From Actinomycetota bacterium (lineage in GTDB: Bacteria; Actinomycetota; Actinomycetes; Nanopelagicales; Nanopelagicaceae), in NCBI GenBank assembly GCA_009699795.1, contig WLNK01000003.1:1-31526 (forward strand): 31,526 bases of DNA. The letters are read 5' to 3'. The notes below the pieces were generated by a model. The model was not told the origin of the DNA, ran no database searches, and worked only from the letters and a program-made list of their open reading frames with translations. Made by a program: the position numbers and the translations under genes. Below are positions 8,178 to 15,405 of the stretch, piece after piece (within the stretch, counting starts at the first letter, position 1; the number at the start of each line of letters is the position of its first letter).

Positions 8178-10352
8178 TTACTTATTTTGAAGCTTCGATG
8201 GCCACCAAACTTTGCCACCTATTTCGCGTACAAGAGCAGGCACAAGAAGAGAGCGAACAACAATTGTGTCGAGCAAAACTCCAAATGCGACAGCGAATCC
8301 AAGTTCTGCAAGGAAGACCAGTGGAATAACGCCCAAGACTGCAAAGGTCGCAGCAAGAACAATTCCTGCAGATGTAATCACAGATCCTGTAACGGTAAGA
8401 CCCTTAATCACTCCTGCATGGGTTCCAATCTTTATCGATTCTTCTCGGACGCGAGTCATCAGGAAGATGTTGTAATCGATACCGAGTGCGACCAAGAAAA
8501 TAAAGGCGAACAACGGGAAGGATTGATCCGCGCCCTTAAAGTGAAATATATTGTCGAAAACAATTTTGCATGCGCCAAGGGTTGCAAGGTAAGAAAGAAC
8601 AACCGTAACAAGAAGCAAAAGCGCCGAGACAATGCTGCGAAGCAAGAACCCAAGAATGATCGTAATCAGAACCAAAACTATTGGAATAATCACTCTATTG
8701 TCGCGAGCAGATGCTTGAGCTATGTCGTAGGAGACCGCAGTTGATCCTCCAACAAGGGCCGCAGGATCAGCTGCGTGAACAACTTTTCGAATCTCTGGAA
8801 TAGAGGCGATAGCTTCACGAGAATCCGGGCTAATAGTTAGTGTGGCGTTAACGATGACTTTTCCATCAACAACTTTTATTTCCGAAAGTGGCGCCCCTGG
8901 CATAACTGGCGACACTCTTGTGTAGTCCACATCTGAAACATTGGGGGCGCCTTTGACTGCGGCAATCACTGCAGGTGCCTTGGCCTCAGTGGTCACAATT
9001 TGCGTTGGTTGACCACTGCCGCCTGGGAAGTGTTGCGTTAATAGCTCCAGGCCAACGACTGAATCTTGTTCAGTTGTAAATGACTCAGAAGTAGAAATGC
9101 CCTTTGTATTTAGGGAAGTTGAAAATCCTGCAAGTACAACGAGAAGTACAGCAGTTGAGATCCAAATTCTGCGCGGACGTCGATCAACAGCGCTACCAAT
9201 TTTGGCCCATGTACCGGCTAACTGCGCATCAACATCATCAAAGCGTGGAATTCGTGGCCAGAAAATCCAGCGCCCAAAAGCGACAAGTAACGCAGGAAGT
9301 AAAGTCAAAATCGTAACCATTGATGCAGCGATACCAATTGCTCCAACTGGTCCTAAACCACGATTACTAGAAAGTTCGCTTGCAAGCAAGACAAGCAAAC
9401 TCAACATCACAGTTGTTCCAGATGCCAGAATCGGTTCAAAAATACCTTTGTAAGCGCTCTTCATCGCATCAAATCGTGAGGCGTGATGGTGGAGCTCTTC
9501 GCGATAGCGCGAAATCAATAAAAGCGCGTAGTCAGTTGCTGCACCCAAGACAAGAACAGAGAGAATTCCTTGTGACTGCCCATTAAGTGCAATCACGTCA
9601 TTCTTGGCTAGCAAATAAATAACTCCGCCAGCAGTTGAAAGCGCAAAGAGCGCTGAAAGCAAAGGAAGAATCCACAGAACAGGTGATCGATAGACAATAA
9701 TCAAAATTAAAGAAACTACCAAGAGAGTTGTGCCAAGCAAAGCTGTATCAATGGCACCGAAAGCTCCAAAGAGATCTCCGAGAATCGCACCAATGCCAGT
9801 TACTTTTGCTTCTAAGCCATTTGTTTTTGCAAACCCAGCGGCTTCGGTACGAAGCGTTGCAATGATTTCCGGAAGCACGGGCTTGTTATTAGGTAAAAGT
9901 TGAGCGGCCGCATCAGCCATTACAGGAATTGAGGCGAGCATGGCTTTTCCATCTTGTGATGGATAAGCAAAGACAGGTTGATCTGGAAGTAAATACTTCG
10001 AAATTGGTACTGAAGTTCCTTCAATATTCTTTGAACCGATCTTCGCTAAATCAGCGTTAAGCGCCCCGAGTTTGCCCTGATCGATTGCTCCCAAATAAAG
10101 AATGAGTGTTGGGAGGGCGCGAGATTCAGCGGTCGAAAACTTTTCAATATCTTTAGCTGCCATTGTTGCTTCAGCATTGCTGGGCAAGAAATTAGCATTG
10201 TCATTTTCTTGAACTGTTGAAAGCTTCCCAAAGAGGGGACCCAATCCCCCGCCGATTCCAAACCAAGCGAAAATTACGAGGAGAGCAATCACAAATGGAC
10301 GACGCAATAGATTCTTATTTTTTGAAATAGTTGACACGAATGGGCCCTTCAC
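8178..10352 (-). CDS. MMPL-family (RND superfamily) membrane transporter
   Basis: 724 residues. One N-terminal membrane segment (about 16-38) is followed by an extracytoplasmic domain, a bundle of about five membrane segments (about 195-360), a second extracytoplasmic domain (about 410-545) and a final bundle (about 550-710). This two-fold arrangement is the MmpL/ActII-3-like plan. Typical segments are GAATDYALLLISRYREEL and its second copy ALGIDYNIFLMTRVREE, both with the proton-relay-type Asp-Tyr. Such proteins export lipids or hydrophobic compounds; the cargo here is unknown. The GTG at 10352 is used; a GTG at 10337 preceded by AAGGG at a seven-base spacing is a good alternative. Confidence 0.9.
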   Translation of the reverse strand: MKGPFVSTISKNKNLLRRPFVIALLVIFAWFGIGGGLGPLFGKLSTVQENDNANFLPSNAEATMAAKDIEKFSTAESRALPTLILYLGAIDQGKLGALNADLAKIGSKNIEGTSVPISKYLLPDQPVFAYPSQDGKAMLASIPVMADAAAQLLPNNKPVLPEIIATLRTEAAGFAKTNGLEAKVTGIGAILGDLFGAFGAIDTALLGTTLLVVSLILIIVYRSPVLWILPLLSALFALSTAGGVIYLLAKNDVIALNGQSQGILSVLVLGAATDYALLLISRYREELHHHASRFDAMKSAYKGIFEPILASGTTVMLSLLVLLASELSSNRGLGPVGAIGIAASMVTILTLLPALLVAFGRWIFWPRIPRFDDVDAQLAGTWAKIGSAVDRRPRRIWISTAVLLVVLAGFSTSLNTKGISTSESFTTEQDSVVGLELLTQHFPGGSGQPTQIVTTEAKAPAVIAAVKGAPNVSDVDYTRVSPVMPGAPLSEIKVVDGKVIVNATLTISPDSREAIASIPEIRKVVHAADPAALVGGSTAVSYDIAQASARDNRVIIPIVLVLITIILGFLLRSIVSALLLLVTVVLSYLATLGACKIVFDNIFHFKGADQSFPLFAFIFLVALGIDYNIFLMTRVREESIKIGTHAGVIKGLTVTGSVITSAGIVLAATFAVLGVIPLVFLAELGFAVAFGVLLDTIVVRSLLVPALVREIGGKVWWPSKLQNK

Positions 10353-10398
10353 GGCTTAGTTAATTTGAGGCAAATGAGGTTTATTTCCACTGAGGGTA

Positions 10399-10414
10399 AG
10401 CCTACCTTTAGGCT
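10399..10414. promoter_or_regulatory. Inverted repeat over the lipB -10
   Basis: AGCCTA-CCTT-TAGGCT is a perfect 6+6 dyad whose last base abuts the GTG of lipB. It contains the likely -10 TACCTT (10403-10408) ending six bases before GTG 10415. On the minus strand it reads TAGGCT at 10404-10399, a possible -10 for the MMPL gene. It may simply reflect two -10 elements back to back, or an operator. Confidence 0.45.
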
Positions 10415-11062
10415 GTGTATGTGCCACTCATATCGCCCATCGCCATTACCCGCGCTGGTCTTGTCCCCTACGAAGAAGCCCTTGTCATGCAGCGGGATTT
10501 ACATCGTCGCGTGACAACGGATGAGAGCCCAAACACGCTAATTCTTCTTGAACATCTGCCCGTTTATACAGCCGGTCGACGAACACAAGATCATGAAAGG
10601 CCAAAGGATGGAACACCTGTGACAGATGTCGATCGCGGTGGAAAAATCACATGGCACGGACCCGGTCAATTAGTTGGCTACCCCATTGTTAAATTAGAAA
10701 ATCCTCACGAGTTAGTGGGCTTTGTCAGAGAACTTGAATCTGGATTAATAAAAGTCTGTGAACATTTTGGAATTGCGGCCGTCAGGGTCGATGGTCGATC
10801 CGGTGTTTGGATTCGTGACGCTAACGGGGAAAGAAAAATTGCAGCTATTGGAATACGTGTAGCCACGGGAGTAACAATGCATGGGTTTGCACTCAATGTT
10901 TGCCCAGATCTTGCTCCCTTTAGCCTCATTATTCCGTGTGGAATTGAGGATGCAGCGGTCACTTCGCTCGAAATTGAACTTGGACATAAGATATCGGTCG
11001 AAGAGGTTATCCCTGTTGTTGAAAAATATTTGCACGAATCTTTAGGAAAGGTGGCCAAATGA
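10415..11062 (+). CDS. lipB: Octanoyl-[ACP]:protein N-octanoyltransferase
   Basis: 215 residues. LipB moves octanoate from acyl carrier protein to the lipoyl-domain lysine of E2 and H protein, the first step of lipoate assembly. RGGKITWHGPGQLVGYPI (residues 74-91) is the family signature; catalytic Lys141 lies in KIAAIGIRV and catalytic Cys175 in IIPCGIED. The GTG at 10415 follows a -10 TACCTT by exactly six bases, so the transcript is probably leaderless; a GTG two codons later (10421) also has a TANNNT six bases before it. The stop overlaps the lipA ATG (ATGA), which implies translational coupling. Confidence 0.96.
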   Translation: MYVPLISPIAITRAGLVPYEEALVMQRDLHRRVTTDESPNTLILLEHLPVYTAGRRTQDHERPKDGTPVTDVDRGGKITWHGPGQLVGYPIVKLENPHELVGFVRELESGLIKVCEHFGIAAVRVDGRSGVWIRDANGERKIAAIGIRVATGVTMHGFALNVCPDLAPFSLIIPCGIEDAAVTSLEIELGHKISVEEVIPVVEKYLHESLGKVAK

Positions 11063-11991
11063 GTATTACCCCCGATGGCCGCAAATTACTTCGTATCGAA
11101 GCTCGCAACGCCGAAACTCCTATCGAACGTAAACCTGAGTGGATCAAGACTCGGGCAAATATGGGACCTGAATACACACGACTTCGTTCGCTGGTTAAAT
11201 CTGAAGGACTGCACACTGTCTGCCAAGAAGCAGCATGCCCAAATATTTTTGAATGCTGGGAAGATAAAGAAGCCACATTTCTTATCGGTGGCGAACGCTG
11301 CACTCGTCGCTGCGACTTCTGCAATATCGATACCGGTAAGCCTGAACCTTTAGACCGAGATGAGCCTAGAAGAGTTGCCGAATCCGTCCAATCAATGGGA
11401 CTTCGTTACGCAACAATCACTGGCGTTACCCGAGATGATTTAGATGATGAAGGCGCATGGCTATATGCCGAAACCATCCGCCAGGTGCATGCACTAAATC
11501 CGGGTTGTGGAGTTGAAATGCTTGCTCCAGATTTCAGCGGCAATTCCACATATCTCAATGAAGTTTTTGAAACACGCCCTGAAGTTTTTGCGCACAATCT
11601 AGAAACTGTTCCTCGTATCTTTAAACGAATTCGACCTGCGTTTACCTACGATCTGTCTCTGAATGTAATTAGCCAAGCACGCGACTTTGGGCTCATTACT
11701 AAATCAAATTTGATTTTGGGTCTTGGCGAGACTCGCGATGAAATCACTCAGGCACTTAAGGATTTGCGCAGCGCAGGTTGTGATCTCATCACAATTACGC
11801 AATACCTTCGCCCAACAAATAAGCACCATCCAGTAGAGCGATGGGTAAAGCCAGAAGAGTTTGTAGAAATGGCGGCCGAAGCTAAAGAGATAGGTTTCCT
11901 TGGCGTGATGAGTGGTCCACTTGTTCGCTCCAGTTATCGTGCGGGACGACTTTATAAGCAGGCGATGGAAGCCAAGGCTTTGAATGGCTGA
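11059..11991 (+). CDS. lipA: Lipoyl synthase (radical SAM)
   Basis: 310 residues. LipA inserts two sulfurs into the octanoyl chain made by LipB. The auxiliary cluster cysteines are Cys55, Cys60 and Cys66 (CQEAACPNIFEC), and the radical-SAM cluster is Cys81, Cys85, Cys88 (CTRRCDFC). The C-terminal RSSY (290-293) supplies the serine that ligates the auxiliary cluster. The full set shows an intact enzyme. The start overlaps the lipB stop by four bases and the stop overlaps the next gene by eight, so lipB-lipA-acyltransferase form one tightly coupled unit. Confidence 0.97.
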   Translation: MSITPDGRKLLRIEARNAETPIERKPEWIKTRANMGPEYTRLRSLVKSEGLHTVCQEAACPNIFECWEDKEATFLIGGERCTRRCDFCNIDTGKPEPLDRDEPRRVAESVQSMGLRYATITGVTRDDLDDEGAWLYAETIRQVHALNPGCGVEMLAPDFSGNSTYLNEVFETRPEVFAHNLETVPRIFKRIRPAFTYDLSLNVISQARDFGLITKSNLILGLGETRDEITQALKDLRSAGCDLITITQYLRPTNKHHPVERWVKPEEFVEMAAEAKEIGFLGVMSGPLVRSSYRAGRLYKQAMEAKALNG

Positions 11992-12682
11992 TTACGTATA
12001 TCCCCCGGTAATTACTGCAATAAAGGCTTTGTGGAAGTACTTGGGACTTCGATTTACATTTTCCGGCCATGAAAATATTCCTACAAATGGTGGTGCAGTA
12101 CTAGCAATAAATCACATTGGTTATCTTGATTTCGCACTCACGGGCACAGCCGCGCTTCCTGTCAAACGTTATGTTCGTTTTATGGCGAAAAAAGAAATCT
12201 TCGAAAACAAAATAGCGGGGCCGTTGATGCGCGGGATGCATCACATCAGCGTCGATCGAGCCAATGGCACAGCATCATTTGTGACGGCACTTCGAGCACT
12301 TCGCTCTGGTGAAATTATTGGAATTTTTCCTGAGGGAACAGTTTCGGTGAGCTTTGAAATTAAAGAGCTGAAATCAGGTGCGGTAAGACTAGCGATGGGC
12401 GCAGGGGTGCCCGTGATTCCGACAATTGTTTGGGGCTCACAAAGAATATGGACAAAAGGAGTTAAACGTAATCTGCGCAAACAAAACATTCCCGTCACTG
12501 TAGCTTTCGGTAAACCTATGTACTTTAAAAAAGGTGATGACGCCGATGCTGGAGAAAAAGCGCTTCGTGCAATCATGATTGAAATGCTTCATGATGTACA
12601 AGCAAAATATCCTGATTCGCACGAAGGAAAGCGCTGGGCTCCTGCTCGTCTTGGTGGTACCGCCCCTGCTCCCCTAAACTGA
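11984..12682 (+). CDS. PlsC-type lysophospholipid acyltransferase
   Basis: 232 residues. The acyltransferase motifs are NHIGYLD (N43, H44, D49; the HX4D catalytic pair) and FPEGT (115-119), as in 1-acylglycerol-3-phosphate acyltransferases. The N-terminal 20 residues are moderately hydrophobic and may associate with the membrane. The ATG lies inside the end of lipA (eight-base overlap), so translation is coupled. M. tuberculosis has no acyltransferase gene between lipA (Rv2218) and Rv2219, so this is an insertion in the block. The exact acyl acceptor is unknown. A second, related gene lies at 21908-22591. Confidence 0.9.
   Translation: MADYVYPPVITAIKALWKYLGLRFTFSGHENIPTNGGAVLAINHIGYLDFALTGTAALPVKRYVRFMAKKEIFENKIAGPLMRGMHHISVDRANGTASFVTALRALRSGEIIGIFPEGTVSVSFEIKELKSGAVRLAMGAGVPVIPTIVWGSQRIWTKGVKRNLRKQNIPVTVAFGKPMYFKKGDDADAGEKALRAIMIEMLHDVQAKYPDSHEGKRWAPARLGGTAPAPLN
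12675..12680 (+). promoter_or_regulatory. -10 element of the DUF4191 gene, inside the acyltransferase end
   Basis: TAAACT lies six bases (GAGGCC) before ATG 12687. Its last T is the first base of the TGA stop of the preceding gene, so the gene can be transcribed separately as a leaderless mRNA. Confidence 0.55.
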
Positions 12683-12686
12683 GGCC

Positions 12687-13367
12687 ATGTTCAATAGAAA
12701 TAAGGCCAAAGAGCCAAAAATCAAAGCTCCTCGTTTCCAAGCTTTCCGCGATGCATATTCAGTAACCAAAAGCGTTAGACCGTGGATCGGAATTGCGATT
12801 GCAGCAATCTTTGTGGTGGTTCTAGCAATTGGTATCGGGATTGGAATTTCTGTTGGCCACCCTGTTTATGTCGGATTTATTTCAGTTCCGCTTTCAGTTT
12901 TAGCATCACTCGTATTCTTTACGCGCATTGCTGCTTCTTCGGCCTACGTTTCTATTGAAGGACAAATTGGCGCGGGAGCAAGTGTTTTGATGGCAATTCG
13001 CAAAGGTTGGACAACAACACCGGCTGTTGCGGTAACTCGAAATCAAGACATGGTGCATAGAAGTGTGGGACGTGCCGGAGTCGTTCTTACTGGTGAAGGA
13101 ACTCCCGCGGTTCGAGCGATGATTTCCGACGAGAAGAAAAAGGTAAATCGTCTGGCTCCTGGTGTGCCCGTTTTTGAAGTTGTAGTTGGCGAAAACAACG
13201 GCGAAGTTCCGCTGCGTAAACTTCAAAAGCACCTAGCGAAACTTCCAAAGAAATTAAGTGCTCACCAAATGCGCGAAGTTCGTGCTCGACTTAAAGCTGT
13301 TGGTGGACTTTCAATGCCTATTCCTAAGGGACCGATGCCAAAGGGAATTCGGGTTCCTAAGCGTTAA
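12687..13367 (+). CDS. DUF4191 membrane protein (Rv2219-like)
   Basis: 226 residues. A basic cytoplasmic N-terminus (KAKEPKIKAPRF) is followed by two adjacent membrane segments (about 31-53 and 60-78) and a long, basic cytoplasmic C-terminal region ending in RVPKR. This layout and the segment AYVSIEGQIGAGASVL, followed by a conserved tryptophan, match the actinobacterial DUF4191 family; the M. tuberculosis relative Rv2219 also follows lipA. Function is unknown. It starts four bases after the acyltransferase stop but has its own -10. Its end overlaps the convergent RDD gene by 11 bp. Confidence 0.85.
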   Translation: MFNRNKAKEPKIKAPRFQAFRDAYSVTKSVRPWIGIAIAAIFVVVLAIGIGIGISVGHPVYVGFISVPLSVLASLVFFTRIAASSAYVSIEGQIGAGASVLMAIRKGWTTTPAVAVTRNQDMVHRSVGRAGVVLTGEGTPAVRAMISDEKKKVNRLAPGVPVFEVVVGENNGEVPLRKLQKHLAKLPKKLSAHQMREVRARLKAVGGLSMPIPKGPMPKGIRVPKR

Positions 13368-13728
13368 TTAGCTTTGTATTCGAAAATCGCTCGTGAATCC
13401 CGCGTCCATTTTCGTCAAAAGTTATTGCAGTGATCACTAAACAAATCAGCGTCGTGCGAATGAGCGCTTGTATCGGAGTAGCAACGCCTCCATCGCTAAA
13501 GCGCACAACCTTCATCCGCATCACCCGATGACCTGCGCTGGCACCACCTAGCGCCGTCATAATTGACATCTCTGCGAAAAAAATAAGGAGCACTGGGATC
13601 CGGGCGTGCGGTACGCGATCGGTGAAAGCGCCACCGCCAGCAAAGAAACCGATGGCGATTGCGTAGCTCATAATCCAATCGATGAGCAGGGCTGCCATGC
13701 GACGACCGAGGCTGATTTGGTGCTTCAC
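13357..13728 (-). CDS. RDD-family membrane protein
   Basis: 123 residues, GTG start. The N-terminal GRRMAALLIDWIMSY contains the R..D motif of the RDD domain, and about three membrane segments follow (about 10-28, 43-62, 90-106). GHRVMRMKVVR is the second conserved patch of this family. The biochemical role of RDD proteins is mostly unknown. A TAGGCT hexamer ends seven bases before the GTG, consistent with a leaderless mRNA. An RDD gene (Rv2219A) also sits between the DUF4191 gene and glnA1 in M. tuberculosis. It converges on the DUF4191 gene and diverges from glnA. Confidence 0.88.
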   Translation of the reverse strand: MKHQISLGRRMAALLIDWIMSYAIAIGFFAGGGAFTDRVPHARIPVLLIFFAEMSIMTALGGASAGHRVMRMKVVRFSDGGVATPIQALIRTTLICLVITAITFDENGRGIHERFSNTKLINA

Positions 13729-13735
13729 CCGCGCG

Positions 13736-13741
13736 AGCCTA
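13736..13741 (-). promoter_or_regulatory. -10 element of the RDD gene
   Basis: Minus-strand TAGGCT, then seven bases, then the GTG at 13728. Confidence 0.5.
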
Positions 13742-13770
13742 CATCGCAGGGTGACTTGTTGGCCTTGAAC

Positions 13771-13827
13771 TTAACATGGCTGTAACACCCGAGTTATGTC
13801 TTTTTAGCGCGTTACGGATAGCGTTAC
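13771..13827 (+). promoter_or_regulatory. Possible nitrogen-regulator (GlnR-like) site upstream of glnA
   Basis: TTAAC (13771-13775), six bases, GTAAC (13782-13786), six bases, GTTAT (13793-13797) approach the actinobacterial GlnR pattern gTnAC-n6-GnAAC-n6-gTnAC. A further GTTAC pair lies at 13811-13815 and 13823-13827 with seven bases between. It is the longest leader region of the first block (163 bp between the two start codons). The matches are imperfect and no GlnR gene is in the window, so the regulator is inferred. Confidence 0.35.
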
Positions 13828-13891
13828 CCCCATAAGGCGCGCTCAAAGATGAGAGCCTGACTAAGCCAAAAGTTACTAATTGGAGTCATAC

Positions 13892-15322
13892 ATGTTTAAG
13901 AACTCATCCGAGATCTTTGCCTACATCAAAAAAGAAGATGTAAAACTCATTGATGTTCGCTTTACAGATCTTCCAGGTATTCAGCACCACTTCAACGTTC
14001 CAGTTGAATCATTTGACGAAGCTGTATTTACAGAAGGTCTGATGTTCGATGGTTCTTCTATTCGTGGTTTCCAGTCAATCCACGAATCAGATATGAAACT
14101 TCTCCCAGTCCCAAGTTCAGCATTCATTGATCCATTCCGAGATGAAAAAACTCTCGTAATAATTTTCTCAGTTCATAATCCAAGTGATAATTCAGCTTAT
14201 TCACGTGATCCACGTGGTGTTGTTGCTAAGGCTGTTGAATACATGCGTTCACTCGGAATTGCAGATACCGCATTCTTTGCACCAGAAGCTGAGTTCTACG
14301 TATTTGATGCCGTTCGATTTAAGACAGGCATCAATGAGGCAACGCATGAGATTCAGTCATACGAGGGCGCATGGAACACAGGCGTTGAATACGATGCTGA
14401 CGGAACTCCAAACCGCGGATATCGCACTCGCGTTAAGGGTGGATATTTCCCAGTTTCTCCAACAGATCAATATGCAGATCTTCGTGATCAAATGGTCATG
14501 GAACTCGGTCGCGCAGGTCTTTTGGTTGAGCGTTCACACCACGAAGTTGGTACTGCGGGTCAGATGGAAATCAACTACCGCTTCTCAGATATTTTGCAAG
14601 CAGGCGATGATGTAATGAAGTTCAAATACATCATCCGTAACGTTGCGTGGGAAGGCGGCAAGACTGCAACATTTATGCCAAAGCCACTCTTTGGTGATAA
14701 CGGTTCAGGAATGCACGTTCACCAATCACTTTGGAAAGATGGCAAACCACTCTTCTTCGGCGATGGCTATGGCGATCTTTCAGATATGGCACGTTGGTAC
14801 ATCGGTGGTCTGCTAAAGCATGCTCCATCTCTTCTTGCATTCACAAACCCAACAGTTAATTCATACCGCCGCCTAGTTCCGGGTTATGAAGCTCCAGTAA
14901 ATCTCGTGTACTCAGCGCGTAACCGCTCTGCATGTATTCGTATTCCGGTAACTGGTTCTAATCCAAAGGCAAAGCGCATTGAATTCCGTTGCCCAGATCC
15001 TTCTTCTAATCCATATCTCGCATTTGCAGCAATGCTGATGGCTGGAATCGATGGAATTTTGAACAAGATCGAGCCACCTGCTCCAGTTGATAAAGATCTA
15101 TATGAACTCGAAGGAGCTGAAGCTGCTGCGATTAAGCAGGTTCCAGGTTCACTCGGAGAAGTTCTAGATAATCTAGAGAAGGATCATGCATTCCTCACAA
15201 AGGGAAATGTATTTGCACCTGATCTAATTTCAACTTGGATTGATTTCAAGCGCAAGAATGAAGTTGATTATGTGCGACTACGTCCGCATCCAGCTGAATT
15301 CGAGCTCTACTACGACATCTAA
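13892..15322 (+). CDS. glnA: Glutamine synthetase, type I
   Basis: 476 residues from the ATG at 13892, with TTGGAG six bases before it; an in-frame TTG at 13880 is rejected because it would swallow this ribosome site. The enzyme makes glutamine from glutamate, ammonia and ATP as a cytoplasmic dodecamer. Visible motifs are MFDGSSIRGF, the metal-binding PEAEFYVF, the ATP-site GSGMHVHQSLW, and NRSACIRIP. DKDLYELEG near residue 404 keeps the tyrosine that is adenylylated in the GSI-beta class, so control by GlnE is likely. The position after the DUF4191/RDD pair matches glnA1 (Rv2220). A strong terminator follows directly. Confidence 0.97.
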   Translation: MFKNSSEIFAYIKKEDVKLIDVRFTDLPGIQHHFNVPVESFDEAVFTEGLMFDGSSIRGFQSIHESDMKLLPVPSSAFIDPFRDEKTLVIIFSVHNPSDNSAYSRDPRGVVAKAVEYMRSLGIADTAFFAPEAEFYVFDAVRFKTGINEATHEIQSYEGAWNTGVEYDADGTPNRGYRTRVKGGYFPVSPTDQYADLRDQMVMELGRAGLLVERSHHEVGTAGQMEINYRFSDILQAGDDVMKFKYIIRNVAWEGGKTATFMPKPLFGDNGSGMHVHQSLWKDGKPLFFGDGYGDLSDMARWYIGGLLKHAPSLLAFTNPTVNSYRRLVPGYEAPVNLVYSARNRSACIRIPVTGSNPKAKRIEFRCPDPSSNPYLAFAAMLMAGIDGILNKIEPPAPVDKDLYELEGAEAAAIKQVPGSLGEVLDNLEKDHAFLTKGNVFAPDLISTWIDFKRKNEVDYVRLRPHPAEFELYYDI

Positions 15323-15331
15323 AAGGTAGTC

Positions 15332-15367
15332 GCAAAACCCCCACTAGATATCTAGTGGGGGTTTTGC
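15332..15367 (+). terminator. Intrinsic terminator of glnA, a perfect 36-bp palindrome
   Basis: The two 18-base halves (GCAAAACCCCCACTAGAT and its exact reverse complement) meet at GATATC. As RNA this gives a long GC-rich stem with a minimal loop, ending in GUUUUGCUUUG. It starts nine bases after the glnA stop. Confidence 0.9.
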
Positions 15368-15393
15368 TTTGCTGGTAAAGATTGTTGGTGCTC

Positions 15394-15399
15394 TAGAAT
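15394..15399 (+). promoter_or_regulatory. -10 element of the short nhaA gene
   Basis: TAGAAT, six bases (CATCAA), then ATG 15406. Its first three bases are also the in-frame TAG that closes the reading frame upstream, so no longer protein is possible. Confidence 0.65.
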
Positions 15400-15405
15400 C
15401 ATCAA

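Noticed and set aside
8160..8744. A long plus-strand reading frame (194 codons) antisense to the MMPL gene end
   Set aside because: Its product is a lysine/asparagine/arginine-rich string without domains, and the opposite frame encodes conserved MMPL membrane segments; it is a codon-bias shadow.
13880..13891. TTG 13880 as the glnA start
   Set aside because: The ATG at 13892 has TTGGAG at a good distance and gives the normal GlnA N-terminus.
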